Shown piece after piece: positions 25,201 to 36,960 of a stretch of DNA of 64,000 bases. The position numbers and the translations under genes were made by a program. Under the pieces are notes generated by a model. The model was not told where the DNA came from, did not search any database, and saw only the letters and a list, made by a program, of their open reading frames with translations. The first letter of the stretch is position 1. Each line of letters starts with the position of its first letter. Source of the DNA: Orthonyx spaldingii (lineage: Eukaryota; Chordata; Aves; Passeriformes; Orthonychidae); NCBI GenBank assembly GCA_013397795.1, contig VZTJ01002642.1:186001-250000 (forward strand). The letters run 5' to 3'.

Positions 25201-26756
25201 CCACCACTTTTATTTTCACCTGATATTTGGAGGGAGCGGTGCCCTCACCTCACCCTGGCTGGGGCTGGCAGGGCTGACACAAGATTTTGAGTGCCCAGCT
25301 CCATTGTCTGCTCTCCCTGCTGAGAGCCACCACACAAATGCTGGCACCAGTTCAGCCCCCACAATCATCTGTCTGCCCTTTTAATTAAGGATCTTCTTTC
25401 CTTCTGTCCTTTCACATCATCCTTCAGTGTGACTTTATTCCATCATGCTTTTCCAGTGATTCAGGAGACTAATCCACACTATCACACCACCTCAGCAGAG
25501 GCTGGTTTTCCTCCCATTGAAGTCAATAGCAAAATTCTTGTAATAAAAAGAGAAACTGAATACAGATGAATATTAACCATATCCTTTCAACATTTTTCTC
25601 TGCCTAATGGAGTATATTAAAGCTTCTCTGCATAACTTCTGAATAGTACTGTATGCAATTTCATTATTAAAGTTTCACTTAATTTAATACTGCTTTGAGG
25701 TTTCTGGTTAAAAATAAAATATGATTAATGCTTACAAAAGAGAATGAGAAATCGGAGTGTTAAGAATTCTGATAATGGCTACAGTTTCTGGGTAAATTGC
25801 TTTGGTAATTTTCATAGTTAAACATGGTAATGTTACCCTTGCTTATTGCAGTTCCCCACCCTAACAGTCACTTGCTCTTCCTGATAATTATTTTTAAAAT
25901 TAATTAGTTAGTGTTGCATTTAGCTGCTAACTATAACACACAAAATCCAGTCATTTTCCCTGAAGGTCATTGGTGTCTGTATACAACTGAAAGAGCACGA
26001 ACACCCAGTTGTAGGCATTTAACCCTCCTGCATCATGAATGAATTTCTGTTTTAGAGCAAGGAGGGTTACCAGAATTAACAAATCTCCCTCTGATTCTCT
26101 GCTAAACCTGAGTTTTCAAGAGAAGAAAGCTCATACAGACTAGGAGGATGAGGGACAACTATGATGTGCTCCAGGTTCAGTCTGAACAAGTTACCAGGAT
26201 GCCAAGTATTTAACAACACTCTTAGCATATTGATTCCCAAAAATGGTTCTAAAATTCTAATAATGCTTTGGATAAAAATCCCTAAAATTGAATAGCAAGT
26301 AGTGCTTTTGGTAAAAATCTAGCACTGCTTTGGACTAAATGTTTGGAGAGGAGCAGAATGAAACCTAGGACTGTGTTTCAAAAAACTGAGTTTCATAAAT
26401 TCTTGATCTTGACCCATGCAGGTTCATATCCTGGCTTCCCGGTCAACCAGTGAAAGCCTATTAGGATAATCAAGGATTCATTAGAGAAAGAAATTTGATC
26501 AAATGGAGTAAAGAATGCCAGATGCTTATGCCTTCCCATGTTCTTCATGATCTACTTTTTTATTCTACGGATTTAGCTGGAACTTTTCTCACACAAGATG
26601 GACATGCTTTCAAAGTCTCTCTGCCTGTTGTCGTGTGGTAAAATATAATATAGCAATTAAGCACAGAAGACATATGATAAAAATGAAAAAAAACCCCTGT
26701 TGATCCAACAGAAGTGCCTTGGCTACATCCCAAGCTACCCAGTTAATATTTTTATT
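22209..26756. other. Unique non-coding DNA
   Basis: No gene or repeat family recognised. A modest GC-richer patch at about 25140-25400 contains 'ccctggctggggctggcaggg' but no open frame of note. Overlapping short frames on both strands at 24489-24898 look like chance. Confidence 0.55.
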
Positions 26757-26757
26757 A

Positions 26758-26803
<46 letters not shown>
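26757..26803. repeat. (ATT)n trinucleotide microsatellite
   Basis: About fifteen uninterrupted ATT/TTA units end directly at an ambiguous base (N at 26804). The repeat is pure, so its length is likely to vary between individuals. Confidence 0.95.
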
Positions 26804-26804
26804 N
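26804..26804. other. Ambiguous base (N)
   Basis: The only N seen in the window lies at the edge of the ATT microsatellite. It most likely marks a consensus conflict over repeat length or a one-base placeholder gap, so the true repeat length is uncertain. Confidence 0.95.
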
Positions 26805-29800
26805 CTTACCCAGTGGTAATATCCATGTAGGACTTGAATATAAAGAGGTGATTTGAAATTCACAAAGAGGGGTCACCCTGCAATTTGGGATGCAGATAAT
26901 CACATTTTCCAATGGGTTTTGTTAATTCACATTTGGCCAAGACATTAAAAGCAATTATGGCATTAAGCTCTTACAGGTTTAAAGAGGATCTTTTTAGATA
27001 AATATATGTGCATGATAATAAATGCTTTTTAAAAATTGAAATTTATTTCACAGATGATCTCTAACAAAACTACTGAATCCCAATTGCTGGGGAAATTTTA
27101 ATCTGCCTGCTAATCTAAACTTCACATAAATTTTAACTAAGCCTTCTTAAATAGAGGGAACCAAATAAATATGGTCCTTCTCCTAAGAATTATCCGATAC
27201 TAGCCCCTGACTCAGAAAATACTCACCTTTGGGCATAATAAGTAGTTCTATTGAAATCAATAGAAATGTCCATAAAAGTAAAATATTAACTTAATGTCTT
27301 TAGAATCTGTGAATAAGTTGGACCATACTTTTTATTTGAAAACTATCTTGAAAATTAACAAGCCATAATGATCTGGAGAAGGATCTAAATTACAAAAGAA
27401 AGGAGTAAACAAATAACTGGTATTTCTTGCTGCAGCTGCATGTTAACCATCAGATCTAAACCAGTTAGTGCCCTTTGTGAAGAGTGAAATCCAGAGTAAT
27501 ATCTTAGTCATGGCTAGTGGAGCCAAGAGTTCTCTTATTGTGCTTTGCTAAGTCTATGTACCCTGCACTTGTAGTCCCATATAACTTGACATAAAGAATT
27601 CTGTTTTTATAGTCATGAATAAAAATTTAAATATTATTATTGATTAAAGAAGTATCAATAAGTTCCCCAAATAATACTGATTAGATAGCCAAAGCAAAAC
27701 CTATAGATAAAAAAACAGAACAGGCATATGACTAAAGATTTGTTTCCCAGCCTACATCCACTCAATTGGCAAAGGTTTTTTTCATCCCTTTTTCAAATGT
27801 GGGCACAAAAAAAGACACAACTCATCTATACTGTATCTATTCCCTTCCCACTCAACATATGTTTTGCTTTTATTTTTCAGTTATATCCTTCTACTAAAAT
27901 AAGCATTTTTCCTAAGAAGAAAATTTCTTTCTCTGAAATAAGAACGATAGAACATGGAAGACTTGAGGAGAGCTTCTACTGCTAATCAGAAAATGTTTTG
28001 TTTGGAGCCAAATGGTTAATGAGTAAAACTTGTTCTCATTCAGAAATAATTGGGAAATAAATATTTTGCTTCTTGAGTAAGTATCAAACACTATAATAAA
28101 ACCTTTTATGGAGAAACCAAACTTGCTTATAATTTGCAGCTCTAGCATTTGAGTCTTACCAGTGCAAGACTGGACTCTAAAAAAAACCCAACTAAACAAC
28201 AACAACAAAAAAAAAAAGATAAAATTATACAGAGACAATTTAAAAAATTTATAAATTCCCAAAGGCATAGAGGTATTTGTTAAATACTTTAACATATATC
28301 ATGGAGTCATTGCAGCAGTCAGCTACAAGCACAGTTTCCACAAAGAAGACAAATTGTGAGCAGAGAGGGGTGTGAAACCAACTACATAGCAGCACCTGTA
28401 AAGCTAAAAGCTATGCTGCAAAGCATGCAGGGTGCAGAAGAACACACTGCCTGCCCAGGCACCACCCAGAGTGGGAAGGAAAGACCAGAGCCATTCCAAA
28501 TCCTCACTGCTTTAAGAAATCACACCTCCAGCAGGGAACAGAGACAGTTCTACAGCTCTCTCTGTTAAGCATAATTTCTTTAATAATTGTTTCTACAAGC
28601 AATAATTTTCCATCCAAGACAGGGGAAATAAAAGGTACATTCAGTAACTCAGTCTTGTTCTGGATATTTCTAATGGCCTGTAACCAAAATTCTCACTTCA
28701 GTGAAAAGGACACAAAGTCAGATAAAGACGTTAAGATGAAGTGAATATCAATACCATATAAAGTTGCTGACAGAGAACAAGAATTGCCTCCCAACTATAA
28801 GGCTGAATACACAAAGGAAAAGAAGGGAAATAAACCCAAAGATACTTAAATAAATTTTCCTTCAGGCAAGCTTGCTCTCTCACAGGCTGCTTCAATTTGC
28901 ATCTCAGATTCATAAGGTATCTTAGTTTGCTAAGAGCTCTTTCTGTCCAGATCTTGAGGCCTGCATTGTATCAGAAAACAAATTTCAGAGTTTTTCAATT
29001 CTGTGTAAATAGGGTTTGCAGGGGAACAAATAAGAATTTATTCATTACTCTACTAACCTCACAACCCTATTTTGAAAAAACTAAATTCACAGCCAACAGT
29101 CTGTTTTACATTTCACACTGGAAGCTTCTCAAAACTCTGACCTAAGTATGTGGATTTTTACAAGTAGTAAAAGGGACATAATGATGAGAAACTTTGGCTC
29201 TTTTAATCTGTGTCATTTCAGCACAGGATATCTTTATAACTATGGTCTTAATATTTTCTGTAAACGTTCTGGGGGCATTGTTGTAATATCTGGATATTAA
29301 ATAAGAGTCTCAAATATAAACTTCATGGACTAGATAAGCATTAATGATATATTTTTGCTCTCTTTCTGTGCCAGAATTCAAACTTGGGGTGTAGACAGAA
29401 ATTCATAAAAGCCTTTAGAGCAATTCCAGTTTGTTGCCCACTGTACAGAATCCATGGGAAACATTCTTATCAGCTATAGAAACATTTACTAGTGATAAAA
29501 CAGACTATGAGGAAGCAATCTGAACACTTACACAAGAAGGACAAAGAGTAAATAGGGATTTAGTGTGTGTGGTATATTTCATTGAGACCTGAATGAAAGG
29601 AAATTTAGTTCTGTAGAGCAGTCCTGTGTTGATACACAAAAAGGGGACTGGACCCAAATCTTACAAACATTTCCAAATAAAATCTGGATTTAGCAATCTC
29701 AAAGCAGAAGTTGACTAGCATACAGAGCTGTATTTCAGCAGTCATCTCTAGTTACCACTTTCATTAGTCTTATCTTACTGCATAAACTTGACTGGTGAAA

Positions 29801-30365
29801 GATTCTTCCCATTACCTGGGACAGAATACAACAGTGTCAGCAACTGATGTATTCCACCAGAACGTGGATGAGTATCCATCACCTCAGCTTGCCTTTCTCC
29901 TCTCATGACTGCAAACACCTCATCCACACTCAGAAACATCTGTTCACTCTCTAATGAGGAAGGAGGCAACACGAATTTTCTAGGTGCTCTCGTGTCAAAA
30001 AGTTGATTTGTTCTCCAACCAACCCACTTACAGTAACTCAAACTACTAATCCTTCTCTTCCAGTTTGGATCTCCATTAGCTTCTGGAATACCCTGCTTAC
30101 AAAGCTTTCCTATTGTACTTCACTGAAAACCAATATGACATTTATAGCTGAGAAAGTTGAAAAAGCAAGGAGTCTCCTCAGAGATAAACTCTTCTCTTGC
30201 TCTTGGGTTGCTACCAGGAAATCTGAAAGCCTCTTGATACCAGACCTACCTTCTCCCTTTTCTTCCTTTTTAATATTATTGTCTCTCTTTTAATTATTGT
30301 GGCACCAGGAGACCCCAAATGCAATCAGTGACTCATTCTGCCTGTCTCTGTGAAGACATATGGTA
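26805..30365. other. Unique non-coding DNA
   Basis: No recognisable gene. An A/C-rich tract containing AAC units lies at about 28179-28218. A GC-richer stretch at 28350-28570 is open in one frame without a recognisable product. Confidence 0.55.
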
Positions 30366-30500
30366 TGAGACAGCCCTTGCCCTGAAGAGCTTACAGTTTA
30401 AATAGGCAAGACAATAATGAGACACATTACCATTGTTATCACCATCTCCCAGGTGGGAAATCGAGTCACAAAGATGGAAAGCAACACGTTCAAAATCTCA
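30366..30500 (-). repeat. Ancient amniote interspersed repeat (CORE-SINE/L2-L3 type)
   Basis: The plus strand reads 'gacagcccttgccctgaagagc', 'ttacagtttaaataggcaagaca' and then 'atctcccaggtgggaaatcgag', 'tcacaaag'. This order matches a widespread old amniote repeat ('CCTGCCCTGAAGAGCTTACAATCTAAATAGACAAGACA ... CCCAGATGGGGAAACTGAGGCACAGAG'). The second half is the reverse complement of the MIR/L2-like 3' block seen at 9253-9436. It is diverged and non-coding. Family naming is uncertain because it rests on memory of the consensus. Confidence 0.5.
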
Positions 30501-32359
30501 TGTCTGCACCACACAGTGTATGGTTCAGTCCTTTTGGAGTTAGCAAACGTTAAACTGATAAACTGACACAGTAGAAAGAAACACTGATGTGCCAGTTTGT
30601 GTGCAGAAGCCCTACAGACCAGACATGCACCATTTTGGCCCAGACAACAAGCCCTAAGAGCAGGCCTTGCATTAGGGCACTTATAGTGTGACCAAGGCAG
30701 ATGTTCACACCACACTCTCTTTTCCATTTGGTCTGGGTGGCCCAGGATGCACTGAACAGGTGCCCATGAAAAGTAGGTAATGCAGAAATATAGAATTTTC
30801 AAGAATTAATCAAGTAGATTTCTTTAAAAGCTGCTTACTCTTCTTTATGGTGTTGCTTGTCCCCAAAGAGGGAAGTGGACCTTTTCTACAAACCTGCCTT
30901 CTCAGCAATCCTGTTGATCTGGACTCCAAAGCATGGGCAGAAAATCCCTATTTTCATAACAACAAAGATCTGAAAGTGAAGCCAAACCACATATTGTGTC
31001 TCAGTGTGCTAATACCCGTAACCTGTTTAAAACTAAGAATATCTTACATATTTGAAAAATAATATGGTAAAGAGCAAGAAAATTGCATGCAATTTTATTT
31101 CCTCTGAGAAAAACTGTGTTTCTGAAATTATTTATTATACCAAAAGTGAGAGATTTCTCTCGTCTTTCTGAAGTGATACTATACTTATATATAAGTGACA
31201 CCCCTCTCACTTACACTTGCACTTATTTATTGAATGACTAACATTCAGTGTTATTCCTCTGTTGAGGGGCTACTGTATACTGAGCTATGATGTTGTGTTG
31301 GTCTCTTATCGTTTATTCTTTCATTCATTAACAGCATATTAAATTTTATTTCTTTTATCAGGAGATTAATGATCTTGAGCTTTGTAAAATTTGCATGTTT
31401 TTCCAAAATCTAGTGGGGGAAAAAAAATTCCATAGTGCTTTCTTGTGCATGACTTCTTTTTGCTGATAACCTCAGGATATCTTGCGATTTTTGCAAGAAT
31501 TTAGAGAAGTCCTCCATTATAATCTTGAAGCCCAAGGTCATTTTTATAAAACTATTAAGATCTATGAAATTAATTTCCATCCTTCCCTCCTCCCAAAAAC
31601 AACAAAATAAAACAAAAAATCAACCCAGAAATCTTCATGGACTGTTGTGACAAATGCATGTGTACAGCATCACTTTTACTATACTTTTTCTTTGATACAT
31701 ATAATATAATACCCTTTTCTTATTTTAAAAATACTTGAATATAGTGTAGGACATGCAGACTGCTGCTTGTACTATCAGAAAAGTAGTTTGGATGTGCTAC
31801 AGTAGTACTTGACATTTGTTATATATCTTGATCTCTTTCAGTGTTTTGATGAGAAAATACTGCACACCAAGCTGGTTCAGATAACTTCTACTCTAATTAT
31901 TTACTTCCCATACACACATGCAAGGCTTTCACATATTAATAACTTGGTCCATTAAGGAAAAAAAATCAGCAAGTTTTCAAAAAGAAAGTAAAATAAGTTA
32001 TATTTCTTTGAATTGTTAGTTTGCCAGAGGGTGTGAAATTGAAGACCGAGGCAGTAGAAAAGATCTCCTGGATAAGGTCCATGTCACACTATAGCCCTTT
32101 CAGAAAGTCAGCCAAACCCATTGTAAAACTAATTCATTTTTTTACCACCTTCTTGTGTTACTACTCTTGGTAACACCTCCTGATTGTATAAGATGAATGC
32201 TAATTTGAATTTTTTCCCAGTTAAAATCATGCTACCTGTAATTCTTCTATAAATTCAGTCATTTGTTTCCACAACTCAAAAGAGTACAACTGTGTAACAC
32301 AAAGTCAGGCAGTTACTTAAAGTAGTAATTACATTAGCTCATTAATGAATCCCAATACC
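30501..32359. other. Unique non-coding DNA
   Basis: No gene or repeat recognised beyond short low-complexity runs. The longest open frame (30398-30802 -) overlaps the ancient repeat just described and has no recognisable product. Confidence 0.5.
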
Positions 32360-32440
32360 TAGTCTGTGCGGGATCAAGAATGACATCCCATTTTCCAGAT
32401 GGGAAGATAAAGGGGAAAAATAATTCAATTTCTAATCCAA
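32360..32440 (-). repeat. Possible MIR/L2-like fragment
   Basis: 'gacatcccattttccagatggg' followed by 'aagataaagggg' resembles the minus-strand 3' block of MIR/L2 elements (CCCATTTTACAGATGGGGAAACTGAGG). Only this short core is convincing; the flanks do not extend the match. Chance or another old repeat is possible. Confidence 0.3.
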
Positions 32441-34799
32441 GCATACAAAAATCAATCTGCAAGATTCCGGCTTTATGTTCTAAGATTGACTTTATTTACT
32501 GACGTAGATCATGTGCAAAGAACGGCTGCCATCTCCAGAGTTCACTTGCCACATACACTCCATGATCTATTCAAACGTTACCCAGGAAAGTACAAGAGAA
32601 CAGAGGTGCTCTGAATCAATTAGAATTAGCTTTAAAACATCTGGTGTTCACAATAATCAGTTATGTTAAAGCCTTCCCTCAAGTTAGTTTCCCCATGCCC
32701 TTTTATACAGACTCTTACATTTATCAGGTATTCACATCCTCTCTAGAATAATTTGCATAACTATCTAATATTTAAGGAGGTATATGATGGCCTCTAGTGG
32801 TGCATAGCAGCATGAAAATGATGAACTGCTGCTCTGTTTCCTCAGAGTTTCAAACATAGCATGTTAGAAAAACAAATACACATTCAAATTGGATCTTCCG
32901 AGTTAGGAAGAGCAGAATATAGTACACAGAAAACATAAGTGAATCATCACTTTTTGCTTGGTAAGAAAGAAAAAATTCCTGAAACCAACATGATCACAAG
33001 AGAATAAGTTAAAAAAATATTCAAAGTCTTTACTATTTAACACTGTTTTCTCTTTCCCACGCTTTTGATCACTGTACACTTCTAGGCTTTGGCCTGCTGG
33101 TACTGCAAGTCGCTAATTCTTTGAGAATACTGTGGATACTGAATGAGAAAATACATCTGATTTTCCATAGAGAAGGTGCTGACACAGTAGATACTTTTTA
33201 GCCTGAATTAATCTTTCATGTTAAAAAATACTTTTATCATTTTATTTGTGATTTAAAAAAAAAAAAAAAACAACCAAAAAACTTGATAAGCCAAGTTATA
33301 ACAAAAAAAACACAAAATAATATTTTATCATATTAATTTGACCTTATTCTTACACATGGCATGCCATAACCCACAGAATTGTAAGAAGGCTCACACGCAG
33401 ATGATGGGATTTACTACTGTACTACAAAGAACAGACATGCAGGAAATTAAACGCTATACATTCTTTAGCAGGTTAAATACTAAACAGGTAGCTTTCTGTG
33501 TACCTTCTCTTCAATCTACTTGACATTTCTGCTTAAATCGCTTTGGTTTTTTAATTTCTACATTGCTTCTTGATTTTGTCTTCACAAATGTTCAGTAAAA
33601 CTATCAACACTTATAGGTTGAAGTTTTAGGCTGTAGCTCCATCCTGCAGTTCCATGTATCTTTTGGAAAGAATGCTATGAGTATGCATAGATACTAATTT
33701 CTTTTTAAGCAGTAACTCACAATTTCCTGGAAAGTTTTCATATCATGTTTTTAAAAGTTTTCTAACTGGAAATATACTCATAAACATTTGTCTTTAACAG
33801 AATTTGAAAGGCAAAGCTACTGATCTCAGTCAGTGGCCTCCACAGCTCTGCTTCAAGCACATTTTCAGAAGCTAAGTTCTAAGATAAATAATTTCTGTAG
33901 CTCATTCCTAAGGAAGATGCAGAGATCAAAGGATACAGTAAGGACATACAAAGGAGCTTCTGAATACATCTTTCCCTCTGTTATACAACATTTTGAAACA
34001 GCATCCTTCTTTATCCTAGGCTATCTGCAGACTTAATCCACACATGCTGTGGACAGAAAGCTAGGGCAGAGAAGAATATTACAATGGTTCCTTTTTTTTT
34101 TCCTAATTCTGAAAGCCATGTCACAACTACTGTCAGAAATGAGTAAGCCTGCAATGTCACAGACACTGTTCCTTAATTTCTGCATTTTTGCAAGGGAGGT
34201 TGTTCAGGTGTAATCTGACAGCAAGCAAAACTTTTTTCACATTAGAACAGAAAACCATAGCCAAGGAAATGCCTAATCAAGTAGTAGGTCATTGATTACT
34301 GTCCTTTAGATTCTTCTAGGTGCAAAGAGTAAAAGTTGAATGATTATCTCAAATAATTCTGAAAAGCTTTCAAGCATATGCAGTTTTTCAGCTGTACCTT
34401 TTTTTCCTGGCAGTTTCTCACATTTCTCATGAATTTTCAGTATCTTACTACCTCTTAGCTACACAAGTTCCTTCTGCTACACAGTCGTCCCCTAAGCACT
34501 GTATCCCAAGTCTCAGGATGCGTGAACCAGGTTTTCCCTGAGCCAGAGTGAATCTACTAGATGAAAAGTAAGAAATGATCCTTTCACAGAGGGATTTCCC
34601 CTCTCGCACTCTTTCCTCCTCTGCCTCGCAGTCCCTGCGCTCAGCATCACTATGCTCTTGCTTCTCCCCCTGGGATCTGGATGCCCAAGACGGTGTGAAA
34701 TATTAACTTGATAACGATTTTTATTTCTCTTGTTGGAGATCAGAGGAGCTACTAAGAAAACCACTGCTATGAAGCAGAATGCAGGGAGCTGTCAGCTGA
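32441..34799. other. Unique non-coding DNA
   Basis: AT-rich with A runs near 33255-33270. A GC-richer part at 34510-34760 carries one minus-strand open frame with no recognisable product. Nothing else supportable. Confidence 0.5.
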
Positions 34800-35010
34800 G
34801 GAGCAGCCACCAGCCACTGTCTATGCAGCGGTGATGTTAATGTACAGTGCTATATCTTGACAGCCATCTCAATTGGCTATTAAAATGCAGCACTGCACTT
34901 TAAAATCACTACCCCACTGCTGCAGGAACACTCACCAAAGATGCAGCCTGTGAAAATTACCTTTTGGCTCAATGGAATGCTGTCGTGCCAAATGAACTGT
35001 CTCAGCTCCT
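34800..35010. promoter_or_regulatory. Candidate conserved non-coding block
   Basis: A complex, non-repetitive stretch holds several tissue-factor-like words: 'ttgacagccatctcaattgg', 'ctattaaaatgcagcactgc' and 'actttaaaatcac'. It includes E-box CAGCTG at its left edge and a CCAAT-like ATTGG. It has no open frame and no transposon signature. It resembles avian-mammalian conserved enhancers in texture only; conservation was not tested. Confidence 0.22.
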
Positions 35011-35383
35011 CTAATTTTCTGCTAAAGAAATAAAACTCTTACTTCTTAATTTTAAATATACATGATTATGCTGAATGGCACATTCAGCCAAGACAACACA
35101 CAGACAGCACAGGTGAGCTGCATGCTGTGTCTCAGAATTCAATAGCAGAAGTACTCTGAACCTCCTCAAGAAAACTGTGCTAACTTCAAGAGCAGTTATT
35201 ATTCTCAATTTCTTTAAAAAAAGCCTCTTAAAATATCAGGTACCTGAAATGAGAGAACAGGAAAATGTAGCTGCTAGGAGTTTGTTTCTGGAAACTTACA
35301 GGTTATAAGCAAGAGAATTCTGAAAAGGTGGGATAAGAGAGATGGTGAAGGCTACAGGATGAATGTGGTGGTAAAAGACATGA

Positions 35384-35531
35384 ATGGACTACACTCAAAA
35401 AGAGGAAGTGGTGAGGCTGGTAGGCTGCATAATGCAGGGGGAGGATGAAGCTTTAAAAGAAATGTGTCCTTTGATCCAGACAGATGGTTTGTGGGAAAAC
35501 TTTGTCTCAACTTCTGAGTGCATAGATTCAG
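35384..35531 (+). other. Possible first coding exon (ATG to splice donor)
   Basis: From an ATG at 35384, preceded in frame by a TGA, an open frame runs 49 codons to TTCAG followed by GTGAGAG, a near-consensus donor at 35532. The peptide (for example EEVVRLVGCIMQGEDEALKE) is acidic, plausibly helical and compositionally unlike the low-complexity frames elsewhere in the window. It ends in phase 1 with one base left over, compatible with the acceptor at 46606. I do not recognise the protein. A transcribed non-coding exon or chance remains likely; no promoter was identified upstream. Confidence 0.2.
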
Positions 35532-36826
35532 GTGAGAGTAAGGAAAACCACAGAGGCAAACATAAAAGACAGAATGATGTAGTGAGCTCATGTTGCCCTC
35601 CCTGAGTCATAGTAGAAGACCATGAAAAGTCAAGACAAAAAGATCTCTCAAATATAGGAAAAATGTGTTTCAATTGCATAAGCTTCAAAATGTAGACAGG
35701 GTCTCTGTGCCTCAAATATCTACCATGCTGAATTGATGAGATTTGAAAGGTGAAAACACACCTGTTTGATAGGCTTGGGCATCTTTTCTCCTCTTTTGCT
35801 ACACACAGCTACTACATACCTTGTGCTGCACAGTCCCTACCAGGTATGTCTGATCTGGTTTGAAAGGTAGAACTAGTCAGGGATATTTGTATGAAGTCAA
35901 GTTTCTTCAAAGAAAAGCTGATCCCTAAACATTATATTTTAAGCATACTGGGCATCATCAGCTTTGTTTAATCTTTTACCTGGATTCCTGATGTATCTGC
36001 CCAAGGGCCAGAGACAAGTGCACCTTTTGGTTTAAGCCAGACATAATTAAGTCTCCCTGAGAGCCAGGGACTCCTGAAGATGCAGAGCAATAGCCCCAGG
36101 GAGTCTGCTAGCAGGGCTGTCCTGCATCTCAAGTGCTTGAGAGAAACAGGCAGCTAGCCCAATGGAGTTGACAATGTTGGCAGTTTCATTACTGGTATCA
36201 TCTGGGATGCTGACAAGAACATCAGTTTCAAATAAAATCTAAAGCAACAGAAAGTTCTTATTTGTCAGAGAATTCAGATGTGTGATTTCTCAGATTTAGT
36301 CTGAAACCAGTACTCCTTGGCCCTCAAAATCCACACATGTGCAAGCTAGAAACAATTATTTTGACAGCTCTACTGCAAAATTGATCCTTGTTTTCCTTTT
36401 TAAGTCTTCCTATAAGATGATAAAACAGATCAGGCTGTAAAAAAAAACAAAAGCCCAAAAAACCCCACCCAAACAAAACCATATTCTGAGTTACTTGAAC
36501 AGATAGGATGATGGTTTATATAATCTACCGCTAGAATTTGCAAATATCTCCCATTATAGTTAGGTATAATTTGGAAAATGTTGTATGATTAGCTCTTGAA
36601 TTGAAAAAGCAAAAAACACTGCTCTGCAGCAAAGATCACTTCCCTCTTTTTAGTCTGACATCCTACATCAGTCTCCAGAAACGCACGAACATATCATGCT
36701 GCAGTGACATTTGAGCCTACACAAGAGTGTGGGAGCAAGCTAAGAGTAAGCAGTTCACTGTGCTCAAATGCAAGAAAAAGATTCAGTCACTAAAAAAATT
36801 CCTTCGATCCTTTGGGATTTTTAACT
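35532..36826. other. Unique non-coding DNA
   Basis: No gene recognised. An A/C-rich tract (AAACCCCACCC-like) lies at about 36439-36482. Confidence 0.5.
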
Positions 36827-36960
36827 TCACAGAACAGTAGAGGTTAGATGGGACATCTGGATGGCATCTGGTCCAAATCCCCCGCTCAAGAAGGGCCACC
36901 TAGTGCTAGTTGTCAACAAACACACTGGGCGGTACTTCTTGCTCCTAATACTTGGTTATC
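36827..36960 (-). mobile_element. CR1 LINE 3' fragment, old
   Basis: A 'tcacagaacagtagaggttaga' block is followed by 'tgggacatctggatggcatctg' and 'gtccaaatcccccgctcaagaa', then 'gggccacctagtgc'. These are the CR1 3' end on the minus strand, of the subfamily whose consensus continues GGGCCACCTAGAGCCGGTTGCCC. The match fades after about 36915 and the outer limit is approximate. It is more diverged than the other copies and non-coding. Confidence 0.82.
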
